Assembly: GCA_015522385.1 (NCBI GenBank)
Contig: WAMJ01000279.1
Span: 1-34,328 of the forward strand
Length of the DNA stretch: 34,328 nt
Source: Candidatus Heimdallarchaeota archaeon
Lineage (GTDB): Archaea > Asgardarchaeota > Heimdallarchaeia > Heimdallarchaeales > Kariarchaeaceae
Reading direction: 5' to 3'
This document shows positions 1-7,908 of this stretch, in pieces. How positions within the stretch are numbered: the stretch's first letter is position 1; each line of letters begins with the position of its first letter. The notes below the pieces were generated by a model, which saw only the letters and a list, made by a program, of their open reading frames with translations, did not search any database and had not been told where the DNA came from. The translations under genes and the position numbers were made by a program.

Positions 1-1415
1 ACGTTGAGCATCCTGCTGCGAAGTTGATCATACAGGTCTCTAAGTCACAGGACAAAGAAGTCGGTGATGGGACTACCTCTGCAGTTGTAATCGCAGGTGA
101 ACTTCTCAAGAGAGGCGATGAACTCCTCGAAAAGAAGGTTCATGGTACCATAATTGTAAGTGGGTACAAGAAGGCCGCTGAAGCTGCAATCAAAGCACTC
201 GACAAGATCGCCCACAAGGCAACCCTCTCTCGAGAAGAACTGATGAAGATAGCCCTGACAGCTCTTAACAGCAAGAGTGTTCACACCGCCAAGGAGCACA
301 TTGCTAGCCTGGCGGTAGACGCGGTTCTCCACATCAAGGAAGAGAAGGATGGCAAGGTCAAGGCCAATCTCGACAATATCAAGATCCTGCAGAAGCAGGG
401 TAAGGGGTTAGAGGACAGCTCTCTGATTAAGGGTATAGCTATAGATAAGGATATCCTTCACCCTGGAATGCCCAAGGAGATTGAGAATGTCAAGATCGCT
501 CTCATCAACACCAACATCGAGGTGAGCAAGACTGAGTTCGATTCTGAGATCAGAATTACCGATGCCTCCTTGATCCAAGGCTTTATCGACAACGAGCAGA
601 AAATCATTGAGGATATGGTGGAGAAGATCGCCGCAACTGGTGCAAATTTCGTTGTTTGCCAGAAGGGTATAGATGACATGGCCCAGTACTTTATGGCAAA
701 GAAGGGAATTGCTGCTGTCAGAAGGGTGAAAAAGAGTGACATGGAGAAAATTGCACGAGCAACGAAAGGTAAGATTGTCTCCTCGCTCGATGAACTCTCG
801 AAGGAACACCTTGGAACCTCAGGTAGGGTCTACGAGGCAAAACTGGGTGATGACGACTACATCTATATCGAAGATTGCCCCTCTCCAGAGGCCGTGACCA
901 TCCTTCTCAGGGGAGCATCCAAGTACTCAACAGATGAGGCAGAAAGGGCAATCACGGACGCACTTTCCGTCGTGCGGAATGTTGTAGAGGACGGGAAACT
1001 CATCCCCGGTGGTGGAGCACCCGAGATTCATATCAATCAAGTTCTTGAAGCTCTTGCAAAGAAGGAGAAGAGTAAGGAAAGGCTTGCCATTAAGGCATTC
1101 GCAGAGGCGATCCTCGCAATTCCTTCCACGCTGGCCGAGAACTCTGGTCTGGATCCTATTGACAAGGTCGCAGAACTCACCTCCTCATATACCGAGGGTA
1201 ATCTCGGCTACGGCATCAACGTGAAGAGCGGTAAGATTGTCAACATGATGGAAGAAGGTATCCTCGAGCCGATCAGGGTCAAGACACAGGCTCTGAGATC
1301 AGCAGCTGAAGCTGCAGAGATGATCCTGAGGATCGATGATGTCATTGCCACGAAGGGTAGCGAAAGTGGTGGTGCCCCCCCTGGCGGGATGCCAGGTGGA
1401 ATGCCCCCTATGTGA
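1..1415 (+). CDS. Thermosome (group II chaperonin) subunit, 5' truncated
   Basis: This is an archaeal group II chaperonin subunit, part of a double-ring ATP-driven folding machine in the cytoplasm. The reading frame is already open at base 3 (VEHPAAK...), so the start and roughly 75-80 N-terminal residues lie outside the window. About 470 residues are visible. The ATP-binding signature GDGTTS is encoded near bases 64-81, and the second nucleotide-domain signature GGGAPE near 1009-1026. The apical domain lies between them, and the protein ends in the glycine/methionine-rich tail (GGMPGGMPPM) typical of thermosomes. Its stop is one base from the stop of the convergent gene that follows. Identity is certain at family level; which paralogue (alpha, beta or gamma) it is cannot be told from the sequence. 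Confidence 0.97.
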   Translation, partial: VEHPAAKLIIQVSKSQDKEVGDGTTSAVVIAGELLKRGDELLEKKVHGTIIVSGYKKAAEAAIKALDKIAHKATLSREELMKIALTALNSKSVHTAKEHIASLAVDAVLHIKEEKDGKVKANLDNIKILQKQGKGLEDSSLIKGIAIDKDILHPGMPKEIENVKIALINTNIEVSKTEFDSEIRITDASLIQGFIDNEQKIIEDMVEKIAATGANFVVCQKGIDDMAQYFMAKKGIAAVRRVKKSDMEKIARATKGKIVSSLDELSKEHLGTSGRVYEAKLGDDDYIYIEDCPSPEAVTILLRGASKYSTDEAERAITDALSVVRNVVEDGKLIPGGGAPEIHINQVLEALAKKEKSKERLAIKAFAEAILAIPSTLAENSGLDPIDKVAELTSSYTEGNLGYGINVKSGKIVNMMEEGILEPIRVKTQALRSAAEAAEMILRIDDVIATKGSESGGAPPGGMPGGMPPM

Positions 1416-1416
1416 T

Positions 1417-1884
1417 TTAGTTGAAGAAATTCTGGATTATACTCTCTATCTCAATGTGATTATCTATTTTATTCGGCTCGTCATACTTTTTGTACAATGC
1501 GTCAATCTTAGCGAGGAGCTTTCTCAGTTTGGAATAGAGGAGGTTTGGGTCATACTGGCCGATGAACGCAACGCAAATTCTGTGGTTGCTCTCCAAGGAG
1601 ATGACGTACTCGCCCCTATTGATGGTGATAGAGGCACCATCATTTCGCTTAAACAGCTCTTTTGAGAAATTGGAGATGGCAGAGATGAACATGGATATGA
1701 GCGCGTCGTCTGTCTCTTTCTCATCTGCCTCGTCCATGGTATAGGATCCCAATAAGAACCCTGCATTATCCATGACCATCACAGTCTTGATGGAGTGTGG
1801 GTGTACCTTCTCCCTTTCCTGGAGGGTGGGATTGTATGTGGGTACAATGGCCCTCGACTTTCTGCCAAATAATCTTGCAAACAT
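1417..1884 (-). CDS. Roadblock/longin-like small protein
   Basis: This predicted 155-residue cytosolic protein has the alternating strand/helix pattern of the roadblock/LC7 and longin group. Hydrophobic strands are VMVMDNAGFLLGSY, ASITINRGEYVISLE and RICVAFIGQYD, with an amphipathic helix (LISMFISAISNFSKELF) between them and a C-terminal helix rich in Leu and Lys. In other archaea such proteins act as small-GTPase partners or regulators; the role here is inferred only from fold resemblance. The ATG at 1884 is preferred over the upstream in-frame ATG at 1905 because a TATA-like box (1906-1916) is centred 27 bp upstream of 1884, while the longer start would sit at the edge of that box. It is convergent with the thermosome gene. 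Family assignment is moderate. Confidence 0.65.
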   Translation of the reverse strand: MFARLFGRKSRAIVPTYNPTLQEREKVHPHSIKTVMVMDNAGFLLGSYTMDEADEKETDDALISMFISAISNFSKELFKRNDGASITINRGEYVISLESNHRICVAFIGQYDPNLLYSKLRKLLAKIDALYKKYDEPNKIDNHIEIESIIQNFFN

Positions 1885-1905
1885 GTGCTGAAGATGAAGA
1901 ACCAT

Positions 1906-1916
1906 ATTATATAAAT
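1906..1916 (-). promoter_or_regulatory. TATA-like box for the roadblock/longin-like gene
   Basis: On the minus strand this reads ATTTATATAAT and is centred 27 bp upstream of the ATG at 1884. The spacing predicts a leaderless transcript and decides between two in-frame starts. Confidence 0.6.
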
Positions 1917-1919
1917 TAC

Positions 1920-4076
1920 TTAAATACGTTCTGTCACCGGGACGCCAATAGTCTCCATTGTCTTGGCGAGCGCATTTTTGGTCGCAAGTACCAGATGGAG
2001 TTTTGCCTGTTTCGCCCCCTTGTCATTCTCCTTCATGATGGGATTCTTCTCGTAGAATTTCATAAAGAGCTGGGCAAGTTTGAATATCCAGTCCGTTAAT
2101 TTTGATGGATCCATCTCACTCACTGCTCTGCGCAGAGTCTCCTCATATGTCGTCATGTGCTGTACCATTTGGATGACCTCTTGATTGTTCCAGAGGACCG
2201 AAAAGTCTGCTTTGCCTTTGAGTGGGATTTTCTTCAAAATACCGTTGGCACGAGCATGAGCATAGAGAACAAATGGTCCAGAGTTCCTTTTCATATCGAG
2301 CTCCCTGTCCAAATCTAGGTGTATCCGCTTGTTTGGAGAGCTCTCAATAAGAGGGAATCTAGTGGTGGCTAGGGTAACAGCCCTGAGGATTTTCTCCTCC
2401 TCCAAATATTCCTCATCTGATTGAGGGTGGCTTTCCCCTCTCGCCTCCTCACTTGCCCGCTTAGCCATTCGTGCCCGGACATAACTCTCTTCGTAGAACT
2501 GGTCTGAGGTGACATATCTCGCGAGCCTTCCACTCATGGTTCGTCCCACCAAGTTCACCTTCTCGTACCCATAGTGATGGAGATTCTTTGCGTAGTTGTG
2601 GTAACCGAGTTTATAGAGAAGAGGTAAGAGTTGGAATTGCGCGAGCGCCTGCTCCTCACCCACTACGTTGTAAACGACATCGGCCTTTCTCCTCTCAAAC
2701 TTCTGAATGGTGTATGCTAAGTCCTTCATCACATACAATGATGTTCCATCTGATCTTGAGAGCTGGAGGTCAGGTATGTTACCTCTGATTTTAAGGTCAC
2801 TCTTTTTGAGACCCAAATCCCTCATGAAGGCCTTCATCAGCTTGGGTTCATACCTAAACCTTACTGCCTTCCCCTCTATTAAGCACTCTTCTGTATCCGA
2901 GAGTCTGACTAGGAGTTCTTCCGCTAGATTAGACCACGTTACATCAGTCTCAAAATCAAAAGAATCGAATACAATTCCATATCGCCGCAGTGTCCATTTG
3001 AAGCTTTCTAAAGTCCAGTTAGCCATTTCTCGGAAAAGGTCGATTATCTCTTTCTCTTCTCCCTTTTCATACCTATAGAGATAGTCTGCGGTCATCTGTA
3101 GAAGGTCTATGTTTTTCACAGACTCGCGTAGCAAATGGTACATCTCCGGGAATCTATTACTAAGATCTGATGATGTATCGTAGTATTTCATTACTTCCTT
3201 TGATTCCTCGACAACCTTCGTAATCTCTCTCTTCTTCTTCGCGAGCTCGCGCTTCAGGTTCTTCAATGACTTTTTGTCCTTGGTTTGAGTAGTCTGCTTT
3301 TCAATTATCTTCATTTCCAATTCTATCTGACTCCGGTGACTCTCAAGTATCTCTGTTATTTTCTCAAGATCCTCGAATGATATCCTGTAGATATCTCGGT
3401 CCAACTCCTTGTCCATAAATTTAGTCTTGATTCTCTGTGAATTGTAAAAAAGGTTCATTATTGCGTAAACCTGTCCAAGCCAGCGGTCGAATTTGATTGC
3501 GGGTTTCACCCCCTTCTCTTTAAGCATCTGGTAGCCTATCACGGTGAAACCGATCTGAAGACCACCATCGTTCACAAGGTAGTGTCTGAAGACTCTGTAC
3601 CCAGTCTTTTCCAGCATTCGAGCGAAGGTGTCTCCTTGTATTGAGTTCCTAAGGTTGCCAACATGTATGGGCGATATTGGATTGGCTGAGGTATGTTCAA
3701 CGATGGCAATCTTACCAACATTATCTTCTACCTCTCCAAATTTTGGATCTGCAAGATTATCACACGTCGATTTGATGAGATCTGTATAGTGCTGTTTTTT
3801 TATCTCATCACTGAGCTTTAGGTTTAGATAGACAATAGGGTTCTTTCCTGTATCATTAACCGCAATTGATGCGTCAGAGATGCTATTTAGGGCCGCAATT
3901 TCCTTAGATAATCTTTCTCCCTCCTGCTTAGGATTCTTTGGGGCAATGGTATTTACGATAAAGCAGAAATCACCCTCAAAATCGAGGTGATCTGCAATTG
4001 GAAGAAGATTTATCTTCTTCGAAATACCTAACTGTTCGAGATGACTGTTAATCTCTCTCTGAACTGAGTCTTTCAC
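1920..4076 (-). CDS. argS: Arginyl-tRNA synthetase
   Basis: This class I aminoacyl-tRNA synthetase charges tRNA-Arg with arginine using ATP. At 718 residues it is somewhat long for the family. The N-terminal domain precedes the ATP-binding HIGH-type motif HVGN (residues 138-141, after SANPISPI). The KMSKS-type loop appears as VGRTMSGR, about 70% along the protein. A lysine-rich helical segment (about residues 255-295, EMKIIEKQTTQTKDKKS...) lies between them. The C-terminal helical anticodon-binding domain ends the protein, with LVLATKNALAKTMETIGV near the end. The start is a GTG with a TATA-like box (4096-4106) centred 25 bp upstream, so the mRNA is probably leaderless. The stop lies just beyond the TATA box of the next minus-strand gene. 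Confidence 0.96.
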   Translation of the reverse strand: MKDSVQREINSHLEQLGISKKINLLPIADHLDFEGDFCFIVNTIAPKNPKQEGERLSKEIAALNSISDASIAVNDTGKNPIVYLNLKLSDEIKKQHYTDLIKSTCDNLADPKFGEVEDNVGKIAIVEHTSANPISPIHVGNLRNSIQGDTFARMLEKTGYRVFRHYLVNDGGLQIGFTVIGYQMLKEKGVKPAIKFDRWLGQVYAIMNLFYNSQRIKTKFMDKELDRDIYRISFEDLEKITEILESHRSQIELEMKIIEKQTTQTKDKKSLKNLKRELAKKKREITKVVEESKEVMKYYDTSSDLSNRFPEMYHLLRESVKNIDLLQMTADYLYRYEKGEEKEIIDLFREMANWTLESFKWTLRRYGIVFDSFDFETDVTWSNLAEELLVRLSDTEECLIEGKAVRFRYEPKLMKAFMRDLGLKKSDLKIRGNIPDLQLSRSDGTSLYVMKDLAYTIQKFERRKADVVYNVVGEEQALAQFQLLPLLYKLGYHNYAKNLHHYGYEKVNLVGRTMSGRLARYVTSDQFYEESYVRARMAKRASEEARGESHPQSDEEYLEEEKILRAVTLATTRFPLIESSPNKRIHLDLDRELDMKRNSGPFVLYAHARANGILKKIPLKGKADFSVLWNNQEVIQMVQHMTTYEETLRRAVSEMDPSKLTDWIFKLAQLFMKFYEKNPIMKENDKGAKQAKLHLVLATKNALAKTMETIGVPVTERI

Positions 4077-4095
4077 AAATACTGAACTTCGTGTG

Positions 4096-4106
4096 ATCTT
4101 ATGTAG
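4096..4106 (-). promoter_or_regulatory. TATA-like box for argS
   Basis: The minus strand reads CTACATAAGAT, centred 25 bp upstream of the GTG start at 4076. It supports a leaderless argS transcript. Confidence 0.5.
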
Positions 4107-4270
4107 TTTATTGTAGTGTTGTCCTGAGACTACAAGCTGGAAGATACCCGCTTCAATGCAGCAGAGCTTCCTGTCATTGTGGTATAATATTTGTTCTTCA
4201 TCCCTCTATCACAATAGTTGGTTGAGATTTTACTAGATTTTATGCGATACGTAATATAGCAGGACTCGAT

Positions 4271-4279
4271 GGTATATTG
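4271..4279 (+). promoter_or_regulatory. TATA-like box for the Pcc1-like gene
   Basis: GGTATATTG is centred about 25 bp before the ATG at 4300. A second A/T element (GTAATATAGC, 4251-4260) has the same spacing to the in-frame GTG at 4279, so two starts are possible. Confidence 0.5.
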
Positions 4280-4299
4280 TGGATATCGATCATTTAAAC

Positions 4300-4533
4300 A
4301 TGAGGGCTACAATCAAACTTCATGGTGAAAGTGAGGTACTCTACCAAGCCGTCAAGTTGGAAAATATGACCTTTGGGGAACATGGTCACATCTTCACCCA
4401 GCATCTCGAAGATGGGATTTCCGTTCTCATCAAGGGAGAGATGAGCATAGGGACCATGAAGTACACGATTGATGACCTCCTCAAGTCGGTAATTCTCGCA
4501 GAGAGTATAGCAGGTGTAGTGTCCAGTGAATAA
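4300..4533 (+). CDS. KEOPS subunit Pcc1-like protein
   Basis: This small protein (77 residues from the ATG at 4300) matches the Pcc1/CTAG family. In KEOPS, Pcc1 dimerises and helps Kae1 make t6A at position 37 of tRNAs. The order fits: an N-terminal strand (MRATIKLHGES), a helix (EVLYQAVKLEN), a strand pair (DGISVLIKGEM then MKYTI) and a long C-terminal helix (DDLLKSVILAESI). An in-frame GTG at 4279 would add seven residues; the ATG is preferred because family members begin at the first strand and a TATA-like box sits at the right distance. The gene overlaps the start of the TrmB-like regulator by eight bases, so the two are probably co-transcribed. The assignment rests on fold pattern and size. 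Confidence 0.68.
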   Translation: MRATIKLHGESEVLYQAVKLENMTFGEHGHIFTQHLEDGISVLIKGEMSIGTMKYTIDDLLKSVILAESIAGVVSSE

Positions 4534-5320
4534 GTTAAATGAGATTCTCCATCAAATAGGATTTTCGAAATATGAGGTCGCTCTTTTGACCTACCTATAC
4601 AAGCATCGTGCATCAACCGCTGAGGATCTTGCGAAGAATACACAGATCCCTAAGACTAGGGTTTATGACACTATGGACCAATTGGTATCCAAGGGCTTTG
4701 CATCAGTTTCTAACAGTAGACCCCGTCTATTTTGGGCCGTCTCTCCGACATCTGCTGCCCAGACCTTTCTCTCACGGAGACATAAGGAGATGGAAGACAG
4801 TTTGCAATCACTTGAAAATACTCTGCAGGAGTTTGTGCAACTGTCACAACCTCTTTTTCTTGAGAGCAACACAACAATCACGGCTGAAGAGCTCCTCTTC
4901 CAGTTCTCGACGCTGGAGGAGGCAGAGGACAAGACCTTCTCCCTTATCCACAATGCGAAGGAAGAAATCCGTATTTTCACAAATGTTTTCCACTGGTTCG
5001 ACAAGTTCAAGGGCGAGCTCGAGACTGCCCTTGCGCGAGGTATCAAAATCAAAGTACTGATGCAAAAACGTTTGTCAAACCCAGATATTGACTCACTGAT
5101 GAACAAGTACCCCAATTTCCAGATCAAGATCTCTGTGGGTGTACAGAGCAAATTCCGCGGAACCTTGGTGGATGGGAAGGAAGTTGTGTTTATCATTTGG
5201 GCCTCTGAACCTTCTGGTGAGAATGTTGAGAAGAGGATCTTCAGACCCCAGTTCAGTTCGAATAGTGGGATTGTCAGCTTATTCCAGAATAATTTCGACT
5301 ATCTGTGGTCATTATCCTAG
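4526..5320 (+). CDS. TrmB-family transcriptional regulator
   Basis: This 264-residue protein has the TrmB architecture. An N-terminal winged helix-turn-helix (about residues 10-75) contains FSKYEVALLTYLYKH and the recognition helix IPKTRVYDTMDQLVSKGF. A coiled linker follows (about 80-110). The C-terminal domain has phospholipase-D-like sensor folds (EEIRIFTNVFHWFD, then ALARGIKIKVLM). Characterised TrmB proteins bind sugars and control transport and central metabolism; the ligand here is unknown. The start is a GTG inside the end of the Pcc1-like gene (8-base overlap), which implies translational coupling. It ends tail-to-tail with the Cdc48-like gene, the two stop codons sharing the sequence CTAG (4-base overlap). 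Confidence 0.88.
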   Translation: MNKLNEILHQIGFSKYEVALLTYLYKHRASTAEDLAKNTQIPKTRVYDTMDQLVSKGFASVSNSRPRLFWAVSPTSAAQTFLSRRHKEMEDSLQSLENTLQEFVQLSQPLFLESNTTITAEELLFQFSTLEEAEDKTFSLIHNAKEEIRIFTNVFHWFDKFKGELETALARGIKIKVLMQKRLSNPDIDSLMNKYPNFQIKISVGVQSKFRGTLVDGKEVVFIIWASEPSGENVEKRIFRPQFSSNSGIVSLFQNNFDYLWSLS

Positions 5321-7455
5321 TCAAAGAAACTGTCCCGCTTTTTCGTACTGGACCTGTCCTTAACGACTGCATCTATCGATACAATCAGATCCTCCTGTTT
5401 TATCACATTGTCCTCGTTCTCGATACTCCTCTTCAACAATTTCAGCTTACTATTTCGTATCACTGAGATTATTTCAGACGGTGTCATCCCCTTCGTCCTC
5501 GCAACTAGGACTTCAAGGTCGAGATCCGCACTTTTTACCATTGAGAGATGGTTCTCTATCAGGCTTCTCCTTGTTCTGTCATCTGGAAGACCAATCTCTA
5601 ATTCCACTTCAAATCTCCCTGGTCTTCTAAGAGACATCGGAATTCTCGAGGGGTTGGTCGTGGTTGCGATGACAAAGACCTCACTCCATTCGTCCAGAAG
5701 GTCAAATTCAGTGAGTAGTTGCGAGATTATCGATTCATTACTAAATGAGCTATTCTCTGATTTAATGCCTATGAAAGCTTCTATCTCATCGAAGAGAATA
5801 ATGCTTGGTGATGCAACTTTTGCCTTCTTAAATATCCTCCTGATCTCTTTCTCAGTCTCTCCAACATATTTATTGAGAAGTTGGGGACCATAGATGGAGA
5901 TGAAGTTCGTCTCTGCCTCGAAAGAAATCGCCTTGGCCATTGTGGTCTTCCCAGTACCTGGAGGGCCATAAAGAATAATCCCCTTGCTTGGATACATCTC
6001 GAGTTGTTTGAACAGGTCCTTCTGCTTCAGTGGCCAAATTATCGTCTCCCGCAATCTTTCCTTTACCTTCTCGAACCCAATAATCTTGTCGAATCCTGAT
6101 TTGGGTTTGTCCGTGAAAATTTCCCTCATCCCTGAAGGGACTATCTCACTCATTGCCTTCTCGAAATCATCCATAGAAACAGTAAGGCTGTTCAGCATTT
6201 CTGGAGTAAGCTGATTGTCGCTCTGGCGTTCCAATTGTGGAAGGGCACGTGAAAGACTCATCATCGCTGCCTCTTTGGCCAAACTTGAAAAATCCGCTCC
6301 GACATATCCGTAGCTCTTCTCCGCTAAGACATGAAGATCTACATCCTCTGCGAGGGGCATACCCCTTGTCAATATCTGCAATATCTCTAGTCTTCCCTTC
6401 TCGTCAGGAACTCCAATCTCGATCTCTCTGTCGAATCTTCCTCCCCGGCGTAGAGCTTCATCAATGGCATCTGGTCTGTTCGTGGCTGCGATGACTACTA
6501 TCTCTCCACGTTTATCTATACCGTCCATGAGTGTCAGGAGCTGTGAGACGATTCTCCTCTCGGACTCCCCCGTGTCTCCACTTCGTTTTGGTGCAATACT
6601 GTCAATTTCATCAATGAAAATAACCGAAGGTGACCTTCTAGCTGCCTCCTCGAATATTTCCCTTAATTTATTTTCGCTCTCGCCATAGAACCTACTGATG
6701 ATCTCAGGACCATTAATACTATGGAAAAAGCTATTTGTCTCGTTTGCTACTGCACGAGCGAGAAGGGTCTTTCCAGTACCGGGTGGGCCATGGAGGAGAA
6801 CCCCACTTGGTGCAGATATCCCTAGCCGATTGAATATCTCTGGATACTTTAAGGGGAGCTCGACCATCTCTCTAATCTTCTTTATAGCTGGTTCCAGCCC
6901 TCCTATGTCCTCATACGATACTATTCCTCTATCTGATGCCGGGCTGTTTCTGACCTCCGTGAATGGATCGTTGCTGAACACAATCTCGGTTTGCTCAGTG
7001 AAAATTATGGGACCACTTGGCTCGGTCTCTACAAGCATGAAAGTCAATGACTTTCCCAACCCTAGGGAGATGAGGATGAAGTCCCCGTTTGTCATTACTT
7101 TGTCCATAAGTGATTTACCTAGGAAGGTTCTGAGATCGTCTGTTGGGTCTGCACCTTCCCCGAGTGAAAGGACTATCGTGATCCCGATCCTTGCCTCTGC
7201 CTTCTCGATCCTTACTTTGTCATTGAGGTTGGCTCCTGAGTTCCTCCTTAGCACCGGATCAAGTCGAATACTTTTCTTTCCAATGTCCTTAGGGTGTGAT
7301 CTCCAGACCTTGGCATAGGTTGTCCTCTCCCCGGTAATTGCGATAATGTCCCCCGTTTTTACACCGATCTTCTCGGCAGCAGATTGAGGGACCCGCGCAA
7401 TTTGGCGTCCTACGTCTGACTGTAAAGCCTCTTCGACAGTCAATTCCACGACCAT
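5317..7455 (-). CDS. Cdc48/VAT-type AAA ATPase with divergent D2 motor
   Basis: This 712-residue protein has the Cdc48/p97/VAT layout, an unfoldase that feeds proteins to the proteasome and remodels complexes. The N domain spans about residues 1-180 (double-psi barrel, VGRQIARVP... KTGDIIAI). D1 is intact: Walker A GPPGTGKT at 223-230, Walker B IFIDEID, sensor ATNRPD and arginine-finger segment GGRFDREIEIGVPD. D2 keeps Walker A (GPPGTGKT) and Walker B (ILFDEIEAF), but its sensor region reads TTTNPSRIP and its finger segment GRFEVELEIGLP, unlike the usual ATNRPD and GRFD. The C terminus lacks an obvious HbYX proteasome-docking motif and ends RDSFFD. The start is an ATG with a TATA-like box centred about 26 bp upstream. 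The gene is monocistronic. Confidence 0.93.
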   Translation of the reverse strand: MVVELTVEEALQSDVGRQIARVPQSAAEKIGVKTGDIIAITGERTTYAKVWRSHPKDIGKKSIRLDPVLRRNSGANLNDKVRIEKAEARIGITIVLSLGEGADPTDDLRTFLGKSLMDKVMTNGDFILISLGLGKSLTFMLVETEPSGPIIFTEQTEIVFSNDPFTEVRNSPASDRGIVSYEDIGGLEPAIKKIREMVELPLKYPEIFNRLGISAPSGVLLHGPPGTGKTLLARAVANETNSFFHSINGPEIISRFYGESENKLREIFEEAARRSPSVIFIDEIDSIAPKRSGDTGESERRIVSQLLTLMDGIDKRGEIVVIAATNRPDAIDEALRRGGRFDREIEIGVPDEKGRLEILQILTRGMPLAEDVDLHVLAEKSYGYVGADFSSLAKEAAMMSLSRALPQLERQSDNQLTPEMLNSLTVSMDDFEKAMSEIVPSGMREIFTDKPKSGFDKIIGFEKVKERLRETIIWPLKQKDLFKQLEMYPSKGIILYGPPGTGKTTMAKAISFEAETNFISIYGPQLLNKYVGETEKEIRRIFKKAKVASPSIILFDEIEAFIGIKSENSSFSNESIISQLLTEFDLLDEWSEVFVIATTTNPSRIPMSLRRPGRFEVELEIGLPDDRTRRSLIENHLSMVKSADLDLEVLVARTKGMTPSEIISVIRNSKLKLLKRSIENEDNVIKQEDLIVSIDAVVKDRSSTKKRDSFFD

Positions 7456-7475
7456 ACTTTTGGTGGTGTTCCTCT

Positions 7476-7487
7476 CGTATTTATTCC
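7476..7487 (-). promoter_or_regulatory. TATA-like box for the Cdc48-like gene
   Basis: The minus strand reads GGAATAAATACG, centred about 26 bp upstream of the ATG at 7455. Confidence 0.5.
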
Positions 7488-7524
7488 TCTCGCCAAAACT
7501 GCGATTGTAAGCGGAAGAAAGTGC

Positions 7525-7872
7525 CTAAATTCTCCAATAATCCTCTGCGTAGGACTCGGAATCCTCCCAAATGCGTACAACGACCGAGATCAAGTTCTTG
7601 GTATTGGGGAGATGCTTGAGCTTGTCCATCATATGGCTCACGATGTTTTCGACAGTGGGTTGCTCTATGAGGTCATTGAGGAAGATATGGTCGTAACTCA
7701 TAACCACCTCTTTGAGGTGTGTGAAATCCACAACCATCCCTTGATTGTTTTTCTCCCCTTCTATGAAAAGCTCGACCTTATAATTATGTCCATGAAGTCT
7801 CTGGCACTTACTCTCATAAGGTAGTGACAGTCGGTGAGCTGAAGATATCTCTTTGGTGTAGTATATTTTCAC
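7525..7872 (-). CDS. queD: 6-carboxy-tetrahydropterin synthase QueD / PTPS family
   Basis: This 115-residue protein belongs to the PTPS/QueD family. QueD converts dihydroneopterin triphosphate to 6-carboxytetrahydropterin, the second step toward preQ0, the precursor of archaeosine in tRNA. The zinc-binding histidines are visible (H13 in SSAHRL; H27 and H29 in LHGHNY), with the catalytic Cys23 four residues before H27. Further motifs are VDFTHLK, DHIFLND, PTVENI and the C-terminal glutamate region (WEDSESYAEDYW). The length is typical. The start is a GTG with a TATA-like box (7893-7904) centred 26 bp upstream. It is divergent from the permease gene. QueE, the next enzyme of the pathway, is encoded 4 kb away, so the genes share a window but not an operon. 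Confidence 0.9.
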   Translation of the reverse strand: MKIYYTKEISSAHRLSLPYESKCQRLHGHNYKVELFIEGEKNNQGMVVDFTHLKEVVMSYDHIFLNDLIEQPTVENIVSHMMDKLKHLPNTKNLISVVVRIWEDSESYAEDYWRI

Positions 7873-7892
7873 ATAGTCTCCTCACTCTTCTC

Positions 7893-7904
7893 CCATTTAA
7901 TTGT
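7893..7904 (-). promoter_or_regulatory. TATA-like box for queD
   Basis: The minus strand reads ACAATTAAATGG, centred 26 bp upstream of the GTG at 7872. It lies in the 36-bp gap to the divergent permease gene. Confidence 0.55.
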
Positions 7905-7908
7905 ACAG

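Noticed and set aside
6698..7318. 206-residue plus-strand open frame
   Set aside because: Shadow of the Cdc48-like gene, whose D1 motifs are conserved.
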